A stretch of DNA of 64,000 nt from Aminobacter aganoensis (GTDB lineage: Bacteria; Pseudomonadota; Alphaproteobacteria; Rhizobiales; Rhizobiaceae). Both the position numbers and the translations under genes were made by a program. The notes below the pieces were generated by a model. That model was not told where the DNA came from, ran no database searches, and was given only the letters and a program-made list of their open reading frames with translations. Positions within the stretch are counted from its first letter, which is position 1; every line of letters starts with the position of its first letter. Positions 7,837 through 16,711 of this stretch are shown in pieces. The DNA lies in assembly GCF_014206975.1 (NCBI RefSeq), contig NZ_JACHOU010000006.1:62001-126000 (forward strand). The letters are read 5' to 3'.

Positions 7837-8637
7837 TTAATCCCGTTTCCTGCTCAAGAAGAAGAACAGCGTGACGATGACGACCGACAAGAGCAGGAAG
7901 ACGGTCGAAATCGCATTGACCTCCGGCGTGATGCCGCGGCGGATCTGCCCCAGCATGTAGGTCGGCAGGGTGTCCTGGCCGCCCGACTTGACGAATTCCG
8001 TGATGACCACGTCATCGAGCGAGATGACGAAGGCGAGCATCAGCCCGGCGATGATGCCGGGCCACAGGAGCGGCAGCGTCACCCGGCGGAACGCCTTCCA
8101 CGGCGTGGCGTAGAGATCGGCTGCGGCGCGTTCGAGCGTCAGGTCCATGTTCTCGAGCCGCGCCCGGATCGGCAGATAGGCAAAGGGGATGCAGAACGCC
8201 GTATGCGCGGCGATCAGGTAGCCGAGGCCCGAATAGCCGGTGGCGACCTTGATCTGCGCAAAGAAGATCAGCAGCGCCACCCCGGTGACGATCTCGGGCA
8301 CCATCAGCGGCTGGTTGATGAAGGCATATTTGAACGTCAGCCCGCGATAGGCGCGGGTCCGCGTCGTCGCCAGCGCCGCCATGGTTGCCGCGACCGTCGC
8401 GATCACCGCCGCCGAGGAGGCAATCTTCAGCGAACGCAGCGAGGCGTCGATGACCTGGTCGTTGTTCCAGGCGGCGGCGAACCAGCGCAGCGAGAAGCCG
8501 CCCCATTCGGATACCGAGGTCGACTCGTTGAAGGCATAGGCCACCAGCACAGCGATCGGCACGTAGAGCAGGACGAAGCAGGCCGCGGCGATGGTGGTGA
8601 AGCCGGTCTGCTGGCGGATCGAGAACCGCTTAGCCAT
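7837..8637 (-). CDS. ABC transporter permease, PotI/PotC-like
   Basis: The 266-residue membrane protein has about six hydrophobic segments and the EAA-type loop (ERAAADLYATPWKAFRRVTLPLLWPGIIAG) near residues 160-190 that contacts the ATPase. The start at 8637 overlaps the last 8 nt of the preceding permease gene (ATGGCTAA) and has GGAGG 6 nt upstream; the upstream in-frame ATG at 8670 is less likely. It is the second of two permeases in a polyamine-type importer. The solute-binding protein gene follows after 14 nt. Confidence 0.9.
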   Translation of the reverse strand: MAKRFSIRQQTGFTTIAAACFVLLYVPIAVLVAYAFNESTSVSEWGGFSLRWFAAAWNNDQVIDASLRSLKIASSAAVIATVAATMAALATTRTRAYRGLTFKYAFINQPLMVPEIVTGVALLIFFAQIKVATGYSGLGYLIAAHTAFCIPFAYLPIRARLENMDLTLERAAADLYATPWKAFRRVTLPLLWPGIIAGLMLAFVISLDDVVITEFVKSGGQDTLPTYMLGQIRRGITPEVNAISTVFLLLSVVIVTLFFFLSRKRD

Positions 8638-9550
8638 GACGCGCCTCCGACCCGGACGTGTTGCGGACATAGACCAGGAGCGCCACCATCACGATCGCCA
8701 TGACCGTGATCGACAGCGCCGCCCCCAGCGGCCAGTTGCGGCCTTGCCCGAACTGCAGCTCGATCAGGTTGGCGAACATCATGTTTTTGCCGCCACCCAG
8801 GACGCTCGGCGTGACATAGGCGCCGATCGCCGGGATGAACACCAGGATCGAACCGGCGATGACGCCGGGCCTGACCATCGGGAAGATGATCCGCTTCAGC
8901 ACCTGCCAGCGCGTGGCGTAGAGGTCATAGCCGGCCTCGACCAGGCGGAAGTCGAGCTTTTCCATGCTGGCATAGAGCGGCAGCACCATCAGCGGCAGAT
9001 AGACATAGACCATGCCGACCATGATGGCGAAGTCGGTGTAGAGCATCTGTATCGGCTGGTCGGTGATGCCGAGATTGATCAGCGCAGTGTTGATGATGCC
9101 CTCGTTGCGGATCACCTGCAGCACGGCAAAGGTGCGGATCAAGAGGTTGGTCCAGAACGGAATGGTGATCAAAAACAGCCAGATGTCACGCGTCCGCTCC
9201 GGCCGCGTGGCGATGAAATAGGCCGTCGGAAAGCCGAAGATCAGCGTCGCCGCCGTCGCCATGAGAGCAAGCTTCAGCGAACGCCAGAAGATGGTCAGGT
9301 GGGCGCTGGCAAACGACAGCGTGTCGTCGAAGATGTCGCGTTCGAGGAAGACCGATACCCAGCCTTCGGTCGAGAACGTCCACTGGACGTCGCCATACGG
9401 TCCGGGCGTCAGGAACGAATAGAGGAGCACGATCAGCAGCGGGCCGGATGCGGCCAGCAGGATGATGATCAGCGCCGGCGCCGACAGAAACCAGCGGTTC
9501 CTGATCTCCCGCGCCTCTGTCTGCTTTTCGATTTCGGCTGCGGTCGCCAT
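8630..9550 (-). CDS. ABC transporter permease, PotH/PotB-like
   Basis: This 306-residue membrane protein has a long charged N-terminus, a first transmembrane segment near residues 25-50 (PALIIILLAASGPLLIVLLY) and the cytoplasmic coupling loop (EAGYDLYATRWQVLKRIIFPMVRPGVIAG) near residue 205. It begins 3 nt after the ATPase stop and overlaps the next permease by 8 nt, indicating tight translational coupling. Together with the PotI-like partner it forms the membrane channel of the importer. Confidence 0.9.
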   Translation of the reverse strand: MATAAEIEKQTEAREIRNRWFLSAPALIIILLAASGPLLIVLLYSFLTPGPYGDVQWTFSTEGWVSVFLERDIFDDTLSFASAHLTIFWRSLKLALMATAATLIFGFPTAYFIATRPERTRDIWLFLITIPFWTNLLIRTFAVLQVIRNEGIINTALINLGITDQPIQMLYTDFAIMVGMVYVYLPLMVLPLYASMEKLDFRLVEAGYDLYATRWQVLKRIIFPMVRPGVIAGSILVFIPAIGAYVTPSVLGGGKNMMFANLIELQFGQGRNWPLGAALSITVMAIVMVALLVYVRNTSGSEARHG

Positions 9551-9553
9551 GGC

Positions 9554-10648
9554 TCAGTCCTTCAGGATCTGGGCCGCATCGTCGCCGATGACGATGCCGA
9601 CGCGCTCGCCGCGCTCGAAGCTCGTTCCGGCCCCCCGCGCATTCTGCTGGCGGACGGTGAACGTCTCGCCGTCGTCCAGCCTGATGTGGACATGCGTATC
9701 GGTGCCGAAATAGACGACGTTTTCGACCACGCCCGAAATGTCGCCATCGCCTTTGACGGCCTTGGCATGTTCGGGCCGGATCACCACCGTGGCCTCGCCG
9801 TCCGGCTTGAAGCCGTCGGGCAGCGTCGCCGAGATCGTCGCGCCGGACTTCAGCGTCACCTTGGCCTTGCTCCCGTCGATGCCGTCGATCCGCGCGTCGA
9901 GGAAATTGGTCTCGCCGATGAAGTCGGCAACGAAGCGCTCCGCCGGCCGGTCGTAGATGTCGCGCGGGCTGCCGACCTGCAGGATCTTGCCCGACGACAT
10001 CACCGCGATGCGGTCCGACATCGTCAGCGCCTCCTCCTGGTCGTGGGTGACGAAGATGAAGGTGATGCCGGTCTCGTGCTGCAGGCGCTTGAGCTCGATC
10101 TGCATTTCCTTGCGCAGCTTGTAGTCGAGCGCCGACAGCGGCTCGTCGAGTAAAAGCACCTTGGGCTGGGGCGCCAGCGCACGCGCCAGCGCCACGCGCT
10201 GCTGCTGGCCGCCCGAGATCTGACTGGTGCGGCGCTTGGCGAGCTTTTCCATGCGCACCAGCTTGAGCATCTCGGCGACGCGCGCGTCGATCTCGGCGCG
10301 CGGCTTGCCCAGCATCTCCAGACCGAAGCCGATGTTCTCGGCCACCGTCATGTGCGGAAACAGCGCGTAGGACTGGAACACCGTGTTCACCGGCCGCTTG
10401 AACGGCGGCAGCGGCGCGATGTCCTCGCCATACAGCATGATCTCGCCCTCCGACGGAAAGTCGAAGCCGGCGATCAGCCTCAGCAGCGTGGTCTTGCCGC
10501 AACCCGACGGCCCGAGCAGCGTGAAGAATTCGTTTTCCCTGATCGACACCGAGACGGTGTCGAGCGCCGCGACCTGCGCCTCTCCCGTTCCAAAGACCTT
10601 GCGAACTCCGCGAACTTCAATCGCATTCTTACCCGGTGTGTCCGGCAC
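9554..10648 (-). CDS. ABC transporter ATP-binding protein, PotA/PotG-like
   Basis: The 364-residue protein shows Walker A GPSGCGKT (46-53), the signature [15 protein letters not shown] near 143, Walker B VLLLDEP near 166 and the H-loop THDQEEA near 198. A C-terminal TOBE-like domain follows (about 280-360), typical of spermidine/putrescine and iron importer ATPases. Translation appears to start at GTG (10648), with GGGG about 8 nt upstream. It is the first gene of the transporter set and lies 125 bp downstream of the amidohydrolase gene on the same strand. Confidence 0.92.
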   Translation of the reverse strand: MPDTPGKNAIEVRGVRKVFGTGEAQVAALDTVSVSIRENEFFTLLGPSGCGKTTLLRLIAGFDFPSEGEIMLYGEDIAPLPPFKRPVNTVFQSYALFPHMTVAENIGFGLEMLGKPRAEIDARVAEMLKLVRMEKLAKRRTSQISGGQQQRVALARALAPQPKVLLLDEPLSALDYKLRKEMQIELKRLQHETGITFIFVTHDQEEALTMSDRIAVMSSGKILQVGSPRDIYDRPAERFVADFIGETNFLDARIDGIDGSKAKVTLKSGATISATLPDGFKPDGEATVVIRPEHAKAVKGDGDISGVVENVVYFGTDTHVHIRLDDGETFTVRQQNARGAGTSFERGERVGIVIGDDAAQILKD

Positions 10649-10773
10649 GCAAAACGCCCCATTGTTTATCCACCTTCACAGTGGAATATTTTTCCCCGTT
10701 CGATTGTCACCACAGGCGACGCGCCTTGGCAACAACGGCTCTCGATCATGCTCCAGGCAAGCCGCCATGCCGC

Positions 10774-12450
10774 TCAGGCCTGGTAGGTCACCCGCCCTCC
10801 GCAGATGGTGGTCACCGGTCGCACCTCGTGCAGATCGGCTGGATCCGTCGCCTCGATGTCGGCCGACAGCACCACCAGGTCACCGAAGAAGCCCGGCTTC
10901 AGCTTGCCCTTCCTGTCTTCCATGAACTCGGCATAGGCGCCCTCGACCGTGTAGCCGGCCAGCGCCTGGTGCAGCGAAACGCTCTGGTCGGGCATGTCCT
11001 CGGCCCACGGCTTGCGTAGCATCGCCGCCTGCATGCCCTGGATCGGATCGATCGGCGCCACCGGCCAGTCGGAGGCAAACACCACATGGGCGCCGGCATC
11101 GATCAGGCTGCGCGTCGGATAGGCATAGGGCCAGCGCTCGCGACCGATACGCGACACCGTCGGCTCCAGCGGGAAGGTCATCGCACCCGGCGGATGCGGC
11201 GGCTGCATCGACGCGATGACGCCGAGATCGACGAAGCGTTGGATGTCGCTCGCCGTGGTCAGCTCGACATGCTCGACCCGGTGGCGGCTGTCGCGCCTGC
11301 CGTTCGCCTTTTGCGCCGCCTCGTAGCCGTCGAGCACCGCGCGCGTCGCGCCGTCGCCGATCGAATGCACGGCAATCTGCAGGCCGCGCCTGTCGATCTC
11401 GACGGCGATACGCCTGAACTCTTCCGGCGAAAAAAGAGGCTCGCCGACCCAGTCCGGCCGGTCGGCATAGGGCTCGATCATCACCGCCGTCCAGGAATCC
11501 AGCACGCCGTCATAGAACAGCTTGACCATGCCCGACGACAGCCACTCTGTGGCGTAGCGTTCGGCCATGTCGGACGCCTTGTCCAGCATCTCGAGCGTCA
11601 TGAAATTCTTGTAGTGGAACGGCACCTTGACCCGGCAGATCAGGTCGCCCTCGGCCTCGACTTCCGACAGAAGCTCCAGCTGGTAGTAGTTGCCGTCCAT
11701 GTTCTGGATCGAGGTGATGCCATGGCGGGCGCACCAGTCGAGGCCGCGGCGCATGATGGCGCGGTCGCCGGCCCGTTCTTCCGCATTGGCCATCGGGTCG
11801 GGCTCGCCGCCCGTCGACAGGCCGAGCCGCACGCGCCCCTCGCCCGCAAGCTTGAGCACCGGGTTGAACGCCTCGTTCTCGCGCAACTCGCCCTCGGCCA
11901 GCCCGTCGGCGCCCATGACGATCTCGTTGCCGGGCGTGAGTTCGCGCCCGTGCAGCACGTCGGCCATCTCCAGCGCGCGCGTGTTGGCCCAGTAAGTGTG
12001 ATGGTCGGGCGCCGCCATCAGGAAGGCCCGGTCGGGCAGGATGGCGTCGAGGTGATGGCGCGTCACGCGCTCGCTGCCCAGGATGGTGTAGTCGGCACCT
12101 TGCCCCACCAGCATCGGCGCATCGGGCCGCGACCTGGCATAGGCCTGCACCGCATCGCGAAGCGCCTCGAAGCCATGCACGCCGGAAAGTTGCAGGTGGG
12201 CGAGTTCCGCTGCACCCGAAAACAGGTGCATGTGCGCTTCGATGAAGCCCGGCACCACCGATCCCCCGCGGGCGTCGATGATCCTGGTCTGTGGTCCGCG
12301 CAGCGCTTCGATCGTCGCCTTGTCGCCGATGGCGGCGATCAGGCCATCCGCGATGGCCACCGCTTCCGCAGCGGGCCGGGCCGGATCCATGGTCAGCACG
12401 CGGCCGTTGATGACGATCAGGTCGGCATTGCGAACCGTTTGGACAGACAT
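10774..12450 (-). CDS. Amidohydrolase, YtcJ-like metal-dependent hydrolase family
   Basis: The 558-residue enzyme has the amidohydrolase metal motif EAHMHLF near residue 67. Later histidines are seen in AVHSIGDGATR and HRVEHVEL, and the final aspartate in FASDWPVAP near residue 475. The closest family by layout is YtcJ/exoenzyme-regulatory-protein-like amidohydrolases, which act on N-substituted amides or formamides. The start at 12450 has GGAG 7 nt upstream; the extra 26 upstream residues of the open frame lack support. It is transcribed toward the ABC transporter and divergently from a TetR regulator, so it may process the imported substrate. Confidence 0.85.
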   Translation of the reverse strand: MSVQTVRNADLIVINGRVLTMDPARPAAEAVAIADGLIAAIGDKATIEALRGPQTRIIDARGGSVVPGFIEAHMHLFSGAAELAHLQLSGVHGFEALRDAVQAYARSRPDAPMLVGQGADYTILGSERVTRHHLDAILPDRAFLMAAPDHHTYWANTRALEMADVLHGRELTPGNEIVMGADGLAEGELRENEAFNPVLKLAGEGRVRLGLSTGGEPDPMANAEERAGDRAIMRRGLDWCARHGITSIQNMDGNYYQLELLSEVEAEGDLICRVKVPFHYKNFMTLEMLDKASDMAERYATEWLSSGMVKLFYDGVLDSWTAVMIEPYADRPDWVGEPLFSPEEFRRIAVEIDRRGLQIAVHSIGDGATRAVLDGYEAAQKANGRRDSRHRVEHVELTTASDIQRFVDLGVIASMQPPHPPGAMTFPLEPTVSRIGRERWPYAYPTRSLIDAGAHVVFASDWPVAPIDPIQGMQAAMLRKPWAEDMPDQSVSLHQALAGYTVEGAYAEFMEDRKGKLKPGFFGDLVVLSADIEATDPADLHEVRPVTTICGGRVTYQA

Positions 12451-12606
12451 CGCGACTCCGCGCACTTGACTGACTGAGACCGTCAGCCCTCGCATCGGCT
12501 GCCCCCAATTCCCAAGGGAGTGGCGCAACCAGACAGGAAGGCTGAAGCCGATCCGCCGCCCCCGGGAATTCCTCGCTTTTCCCAGAAGACAGCACCGCGA
12601 AAAAAT

Positions 12607-12622
12607 GCGACTAATTATTCGC
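12607..12622. promoter_or_regulatory. Candidate operator, near-palindrome in the divergent amidohydrolase/TetR region
   Basis: GCGACTAATTATTCGC is a 16-bp near-palindrome (one mismatched pair) in the AT-rich part of the spacer between the divergent amidohydrolase and TetR genes. Autoregulating TetR proteins usually bind such sites, but binding here is inference. Confidence 0.35.
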
Positions 12623-12674
12623 GTTTGTCAATATGCGGGATTTTTCGGATGCGTTGTGGAGGACGCCCCGCGGT

Positions 12675-13364
12675 ATGATGCGCGCGACTAGGGAGCGAGA
12701 AGATCATTCCGTGAATCGCAGTCTCAACTGGAAAACCAGGACGGCGCTCAAACCGCGCAAGCAGCCACGACAGGAGCGGTCGAGCAAGGTCGTCGACAGG
12801 ATCCTCGACGCCGCCCTGACCTTGACCCGGGAACAGGGCACCAAGACCCCGACGACGCTCGCCATCGCGCAGCGCGCCGGTTTGTCGGTCGGCTCGATCT
12901 ATCAGTACTATCCCAACAAGGAAGCCATCCTGCTCGATCTCGCCCGGCGCTGGCTCGCCGCATTTCCCGAGGTCATCACGAGGCGCATCGATGCCCCCCG
13001 TCCCACCAGCCACGACGCGTTTCAGCACGAAGTGGACAAGCTCTTCCTCGACACGTCCAGGCTTTACCTCGACAACGCCAACCTGATGCCGGTCATCGAG
13101 GCCATCACCGGCAATCCCGACCTGAGGCCCATCCAGAACGAATACGACGACCAGATCATCGCCCTCTACGCTGCCTGGCTGCAGCATGTGAACCCCGCGA
13201 TTCCGGACCAGGTCGCCAGCCGGCTCGGCGTGGTCATGATGGAGGTCGGCCACGTCTGCCGGCTCGTGGGGTTGAAGCGGGACCGCAAGGCCTTCGATCT
13301 CATCCAGGACGACGTCAAGACCATGTGGCTCGCCCTGGTCATCCCCTATCTCGACCTCAGCTAA
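12675..13364 (+). CDS. TetR/AcrR-family transcriptional regulator
   Basis: The N-terminal helix-turn-helix domain is clear: RILDAALTLTREQGTKTPTTLAIAQRAGLSVGSIYQYYPNKEAI, the TetR signature ending in Y-x-Y-[FY]-x-x-K. The C-terminal helical part would bind the ligand. The start is uncertain: ATG 12675 (used here, GGAGGA 11 nt upstream), ATG 12633, or GTG 12711 with GAGAAG 8 nt upstream giving a more usual 217 residues. It is divergent from the amidohydrolase/ABC genes and is followed 17 nt later by the deacetylase gene, so it probably controls both directions. Confidence 0.85.
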   Translation: MMRATREREDHSVNRSLNWKTRTALKPRKQPRQERSSKVVDRILDAALTLTREQGTKTPTTLAIAQRAGLSVGSIYQYYPNKEAILLDLARRWLAAFPEVITRRIDAPRPTSHDAFQHEVDKLFLDTSRLYLDNANLMPVIEAITGNPDLRPIQNEYDDQIIALYAAWLQHVNPAIPDQVASRLGVVMMEVGHVCRLVGLKRDRKAFDLIQDDVKTMWLALVIPYLDLS

Positions 13365-13381
13365 CGTCAGGAAGGACCCTC

Positions 13382-14413
13382 ATGAAGACAGTCTATTCCC
13401 CGCTCCACGCCGGCCACGGCGGCCAGATGGAGCTTGTCGCCGGCGCCATCGTGCCCGGCTTCGAAAAGCCATCGCGGGCCGAGATCATCAAGAAGCGTGT
13501 CGAGAGCGAGAAGCTCGGCCCGATCCTGGCGCCTGAAATCCACGACCTCGCAGCCGCCAAGCGCGTGCATACGGCCGACTATGTCGACTTCCTGCCGACC
13601 GTCTGGCCGAAATGGGAAGCCGCCGGCAAGTCCGGCTCGGCAATCCCCTTCGCCTGGCCGACGCGCGGCCTGCGCGGCGATGTGCCCCCGCGCAACATCG
13701 AGGCCCTGCTCGGCTTTTATTCCTTCGACGGCGGCGCGAGCTTCGTCAAGGGCACCTGGGACGCCATCAAGTCGTCCTATGACGTGGCGCTGACGGCGGC
13801 CCAGTTCGTCAAGGCTGGCGAGCGCAGCGCCTTCGCGCTTTGCCGCCCGCCCGGCCATCATGCCGGCGCTGCCTTCATGGGCGGCTACTGCTTCATCAAC
13901 AACGCCGCCGTCGCCGCGCAGTGGTTCCGCGACCAGGGCGCCAGGCGCGTCGCCGTGCTCGACGTCGACTATCACCACGGCAACGGCACGCAGGAGATCT
14001 TCTACGATCGCCCCGACATTCAGGTCATCAACCTGCATGGCGACCCGATGACCGAGTACCCGTTCTTCCTCGGCCATGCCGACGAGCGCGGCGTGGGCGC
14101 AGGCGAAGGCTTCAACCTCAACTACCCCCTGCCCTTCGGCACCTCGTGGGACAAGTGGAGCTTGGCGCTGGAGGATGCCTGCGCCAAGCTCGCCGCCTAC
14201 GCGCCAGACGTCGTCGTCGTCTCGCTCGGCGTCGACACCTTCGAGAAGGACCCGATCAGCCAGTTCAAGCTGACCAGCGCCGACTATCCCAGGATCGGCG
14301 CTCGTATCGCCAGGCTCGGCCTGCCCAGCCTGTTCGTCATGGAAGGCGGCTACGCCGTCGACGAGATCGGCATCAATGCCGTCGGCGTGCTCACCGGCTT
14401 CGAGGGCGCCTGA
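13382..14413 (+). CDS. Acetylpolyamine amidohydrolase / histone-deacetylase-family enzyme
   Basis: The 343-residue protein has the HDAC-fold landmarks: PPGHHAG near residue 157 (tandem catalytic histidines), DVDYHHGNGT near 194 (zinc ligands Asp and His) and EGGY near 321. Length and sequence style match bacterial acetylpolyamine amidohydrolases, which remove acetyl groups from N-acetylated putrescine, cadaverine or spermidine. ATG 13382 has GGAAGGA immediately upstream; the longer frame from 13325 lies inside the TetR gene. Linkage to a polyamine-type importer supports an acetylpolyamine substrate over other N-acyl amides. Confidence 0.9.
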   Translation: MKTVYSPLHAGHGGQMELVAGAIVPGFEKPSRAEIIKKRVESEKLGPILAPEIHDLAAAKRVHTADYVDFLPTVWPKWEAAGKSGSAIPFAWPTRGLRGDVPPRNIEALLGFYSFDGGASFVKGTWDAIKSSYDVALTAAQFVKAGERSAFALCRPPGHHAGAAFMGGYCFINNAAVAAQWFRDQGARRVAVLDVDYHHGNGTQEIFYDRPDIQVINLHGDPMTEYPFFLGHADERGVGAGEGFNLNYPLPFGTSWDKWSLALEDACAKLAAYAPDVVVVSLGVDTFEKDPISQFKLTSADYPRIGARIARLGLPSLFVMEGGYAVDEIGINAVGVLTGFEGA

Positions 14414-14417
14414 CCGT

Positions 14418-15602
14418 TCAGGCCGTCGCGCCCGCCTGTGGCGGCGCGGCGGCCACCTTCCGGCGGCCGAGCCGGGTCAGCAGCAAGGCGACCAGCACTC
14501 CGGCCACTGCGATGCCGATGGCCAGCAGCGGCCGGTACCAGAACCACGCCACCGCGATCGTCGCCGATCCCAGCAGCAGCGCCAGCACGAAGGCGATCAG
14601 CCCCGTGCCCATGCGCACGATCGAGCCGACGAACGGGATGACGTCGGCCAGCACGCCGAGCGGCGCCAGCAGCAGCCCGAAGCCGAGCGCCAAAAGCAGC
14701 AGGCAGCCGGCGCGCACCAGCCAGGTGACGATCGTGTTGACGCTCACCGCCTCGGCGAACATCTTCTCCGCCGGCACCCTGCCGGTATCGACCATCAGCA
14801 ACTCGTCGCCGGCCACCGTCTGGTAGGGCGAAAACCGGTCGCCGGTCTGGCGGCCGATGACGCTGATCTCGCCAAGCGGCACCAACTGGTAGCCGATGCG
14901 GTAGTCGCCGATCGCGGGCGAGGTCGGATTGGCGCCGATGAAGATGCGTCCATCGATAATGCTGACGCGCTCCGTACCGGAATAGGCGGCGGTGATGCCG
15001 GCAAGCTGGCTCGGCGTGATCGTCAGCGGGTCGGTGTCGCCGATACGGTCGAGCATCGGCTCGTCCAGCGTGAATGCGCCGAGCTTGCCTTCGCTGATCT
15101 GGAACGACCGCGAGCCGAGCTCCATCGACGGGTTCTGGTGGTTGGCCGGCTGCTTGAATTCCGCCGAGGCGATCGGCCGGTCCTGCCACTCCTTGGCATA
15201 GCTGTAGGTGGTGATCGTCTCTTCGCCGCCGCCGAGCTTCGTGTTCGTCTCGGACTTGGAGTTCTCGACCCACTGGAACATCTCGACGTTGCGCACCAAG
15301 CGCACGCCCTTGGCCTCGATCGCGAAATCCGGGTCGCCGACACCCTCCGACGAGGTCAGCGGCCCAGTCGTGTGAACCAGTTCGCCTTCGTTGACCGCAT
15401 CGATCTTGTCGACCGGCACCGACACCACGGCCCCGGCACCCTCGGCCAGCGAACGCGCCGTGGTCACCGCCCTGCCCTCGTTCCAGAACAGCACCACAAC
15501 CATCGCGACGACAAGGAGCATGCCGACCAGCACGCCGCCGACCGCGCGCTTGATCCGCCCGAACCAGGACACGTTGGTCACTTCACGAAACTGGTCGCTC
15601 AT
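14418..15602 (-). CDS. TMEM43-family membrane protein
   Basis: The 394-residue protein has one N-terminal transmembrane segment (VLVGMLLVVAMVVVLFWNEGRA, about residues 25-46), a long extracytoplasmic domain and three to four hydrophobic segments after residue 290. FWNEGRAV after the first helix and this topology match the bacterial TMEM43/LUMA family. The molecular function is not established. It converges on the deacetylase gene (4-nt gap) and looks like a single-gene unit unrelated to its neighbours. Confidence 0.8.
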   Translation of the reverse strand: MSDQFREVTNVSWFGRIKRAVGGVLVGMLLVVAMVVVLFWNEGRAVTTARSLAEGAGAVVSVPVDKIDAVNEGELVHTTGPLTSSEGVGDPDFAIEAKGVRLVRNVEMFQWVENSKSETNTKLGGGEETITTYSYAKEWQDRPIASAEFKQPANHQNPSMELGSRSFQISEGKLGAFTLDEPMLDRIGDTDPLTITPSQLAGITAAYSGTERVSIIDGRIFIGANPTSPAIGDYRIGYQLVPLGEISVIGRQTGDRFSPYQTVAGDELLMVDTGRVPAEKMFAEAVSVNTIVTWLVRAGCLLLLALGFGLLLAPLGVLADVIPFVGSIVRMGTGLIAFVLALLLGSATIAVAWFWYRPLLAIGIAVAGVLVALLLTRLGRRKVAAAPPQAGATA

Positions 15603-16009
15603 TGCATTCCCCTGCCGCAGTGGACGCAGCGTTAAGCCGAATGCTCCGGCCGATCAATGACGATTTTCGACCGCACTTCCCCAGCGTTTGCCGGGTCTTC
15701 GGTCGCGCCCTGAGTCTGTCGAAGGACTCTGAATTAACTTTTTGTCAATTCTGTTTGCCGAGCGATTCGCGAGGGGTTAAATTGAACCCGAATCAGCCGG
15801 TCCACGGGGGGCGCGGCGAACCACCAACTCTCTGAAACGCCGGGATTTTTCTCGGTTGAGAGCGCGTCAGGTTTCGCGCGACCCGCACGGATTCGGCCGA
15901 TGGATGCCTCTGGCATCTGCGTGGCGTTTTTCGTCTCAAGTGAAGCGTTTTCGAACCGGATCGGGCAGCCGCCTTTTCCGGCCTCCAATGGATTCCGGCC
16001 AAATTCCGC
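15603..16009. promoter_or_regulatory. Intergenic region upstream of visN with AT-rich motifs
   Basis: This 407-bp stretch separates TMEM43 from visN. It holds a hairpin-forming GAGTC/GACTC repeat (15709-15729) related in core sequence to the 16-bp tandem repeat at 58183, a TTAACTTTTTGTCAATT segment near 15734 and an imperfect palindrome GGTTAAATTGAACC near 15776. The visN promoter should lie here, but no clear -35/-10 pair can be assigned. No convincing gene is present. Confidence 0.4.
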
Positions 16010-16711
16010 ATGACCGCCCTCGCAGCCCGCAACGAACAGACGACCGTCGCAGCAAGGCTCGCATCGCGCAGCGATCTCACGGCCTTTTTCATGAACCTGA
16101 CCGACGAGATCGGCGCCGACGGCTACATGCTCGTCGCCATCGCCCAGGACCAGGATCGCGACAATCTCCAGATCATCGCCTCCAACTGGATCTACGACGC
16201 CATCCAGATCGCCGGCCATGCCCTGATCGCCGGCCTCGCCCAAGGGCCCTTCGCCAGCGCGCCCGGCGTGCGTCCGCAAAGCCTGATCGCCGCCCAGGCC
16301 CCCGCCGTCCTCGGCGGAGAGGAAGCGCGCCTGCTCGACGTGCTCGGCCACGCCGAGATCTTCGCGCTCAGGCTGCATGTCGGCCGCCAGCGCCTGTTCG
16401 TGCTGTTCTCCGCCGCCGAGGCCGGCCGCATCGATCCCGACGCGATGCCGCGTACCCAGCTCGAATGCTGCTATGCGCTGTCGCAGGCGCCGGCCATCCT
16501 GGCCGCGGCGTCGATGCAGGACCCGCTCTCCGACCGCGAGCGCGAGTGCCTGTTCTGGGTGTCCGAGGGCAAGACCACCGACGAGGTCGCGCTGATCCTT
16601 GGCGTCTCGTCCAACACGGTCAACAGCTACATCACCCATGCGATCCAGAAACTGTCGGCCAGCAACCGCGCCATGGCGATTGCGACCGCGATCAGGAGCG
16701 GCATCATTTGA
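16010..16711 (+). CDS. visN: LuxR-family flagellar master regulator VisN
   Basis: The 233-residue protein has an N-terminal ligand-binding-like domain (about 20-150) and a C-terminal LuxR/GerE helix-turn-helix (about 170-230: LSDRERECLFWVSEGKTTDEVALILGVSSNTVNSYITHAIQKL). A second LuxR gene follows with overlapping stop/start, and the motility genes come next, as for the VisN/VisR heteromer that sits at the top of the rhizobial flagellar cascade. The ribosome site before ATG 16010 is weak, so the start is less certain than the identity. Confidence 0.88.
   Translation: MTALAARNEQTTVAARLASRSDLTAFFMNLTDEIGADGYMLVAIAQDQDRDNLQIIASNWIYDAIQIAGHALIAGLAQGPFASAPGVRPQSLIAAQAPAVLGGEEARLLDVLGHAEIFALRLHVGRQRLFVLFSAAEAGRIDPDAMPRTQLECCYALSQAPAILAAASMQDPLSDRERECLFWVSEGKTTDEVALILGVSSNTVNSYITHAIQKLSASNRAMAIATAIRSGII

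Noticed and set aside
15602-15835. Small plus-strand frame of 77 codons upstream of visN
   Set aside because: No ribosome site, no plausible protein character, and it spans a repeat-derived hairpin.
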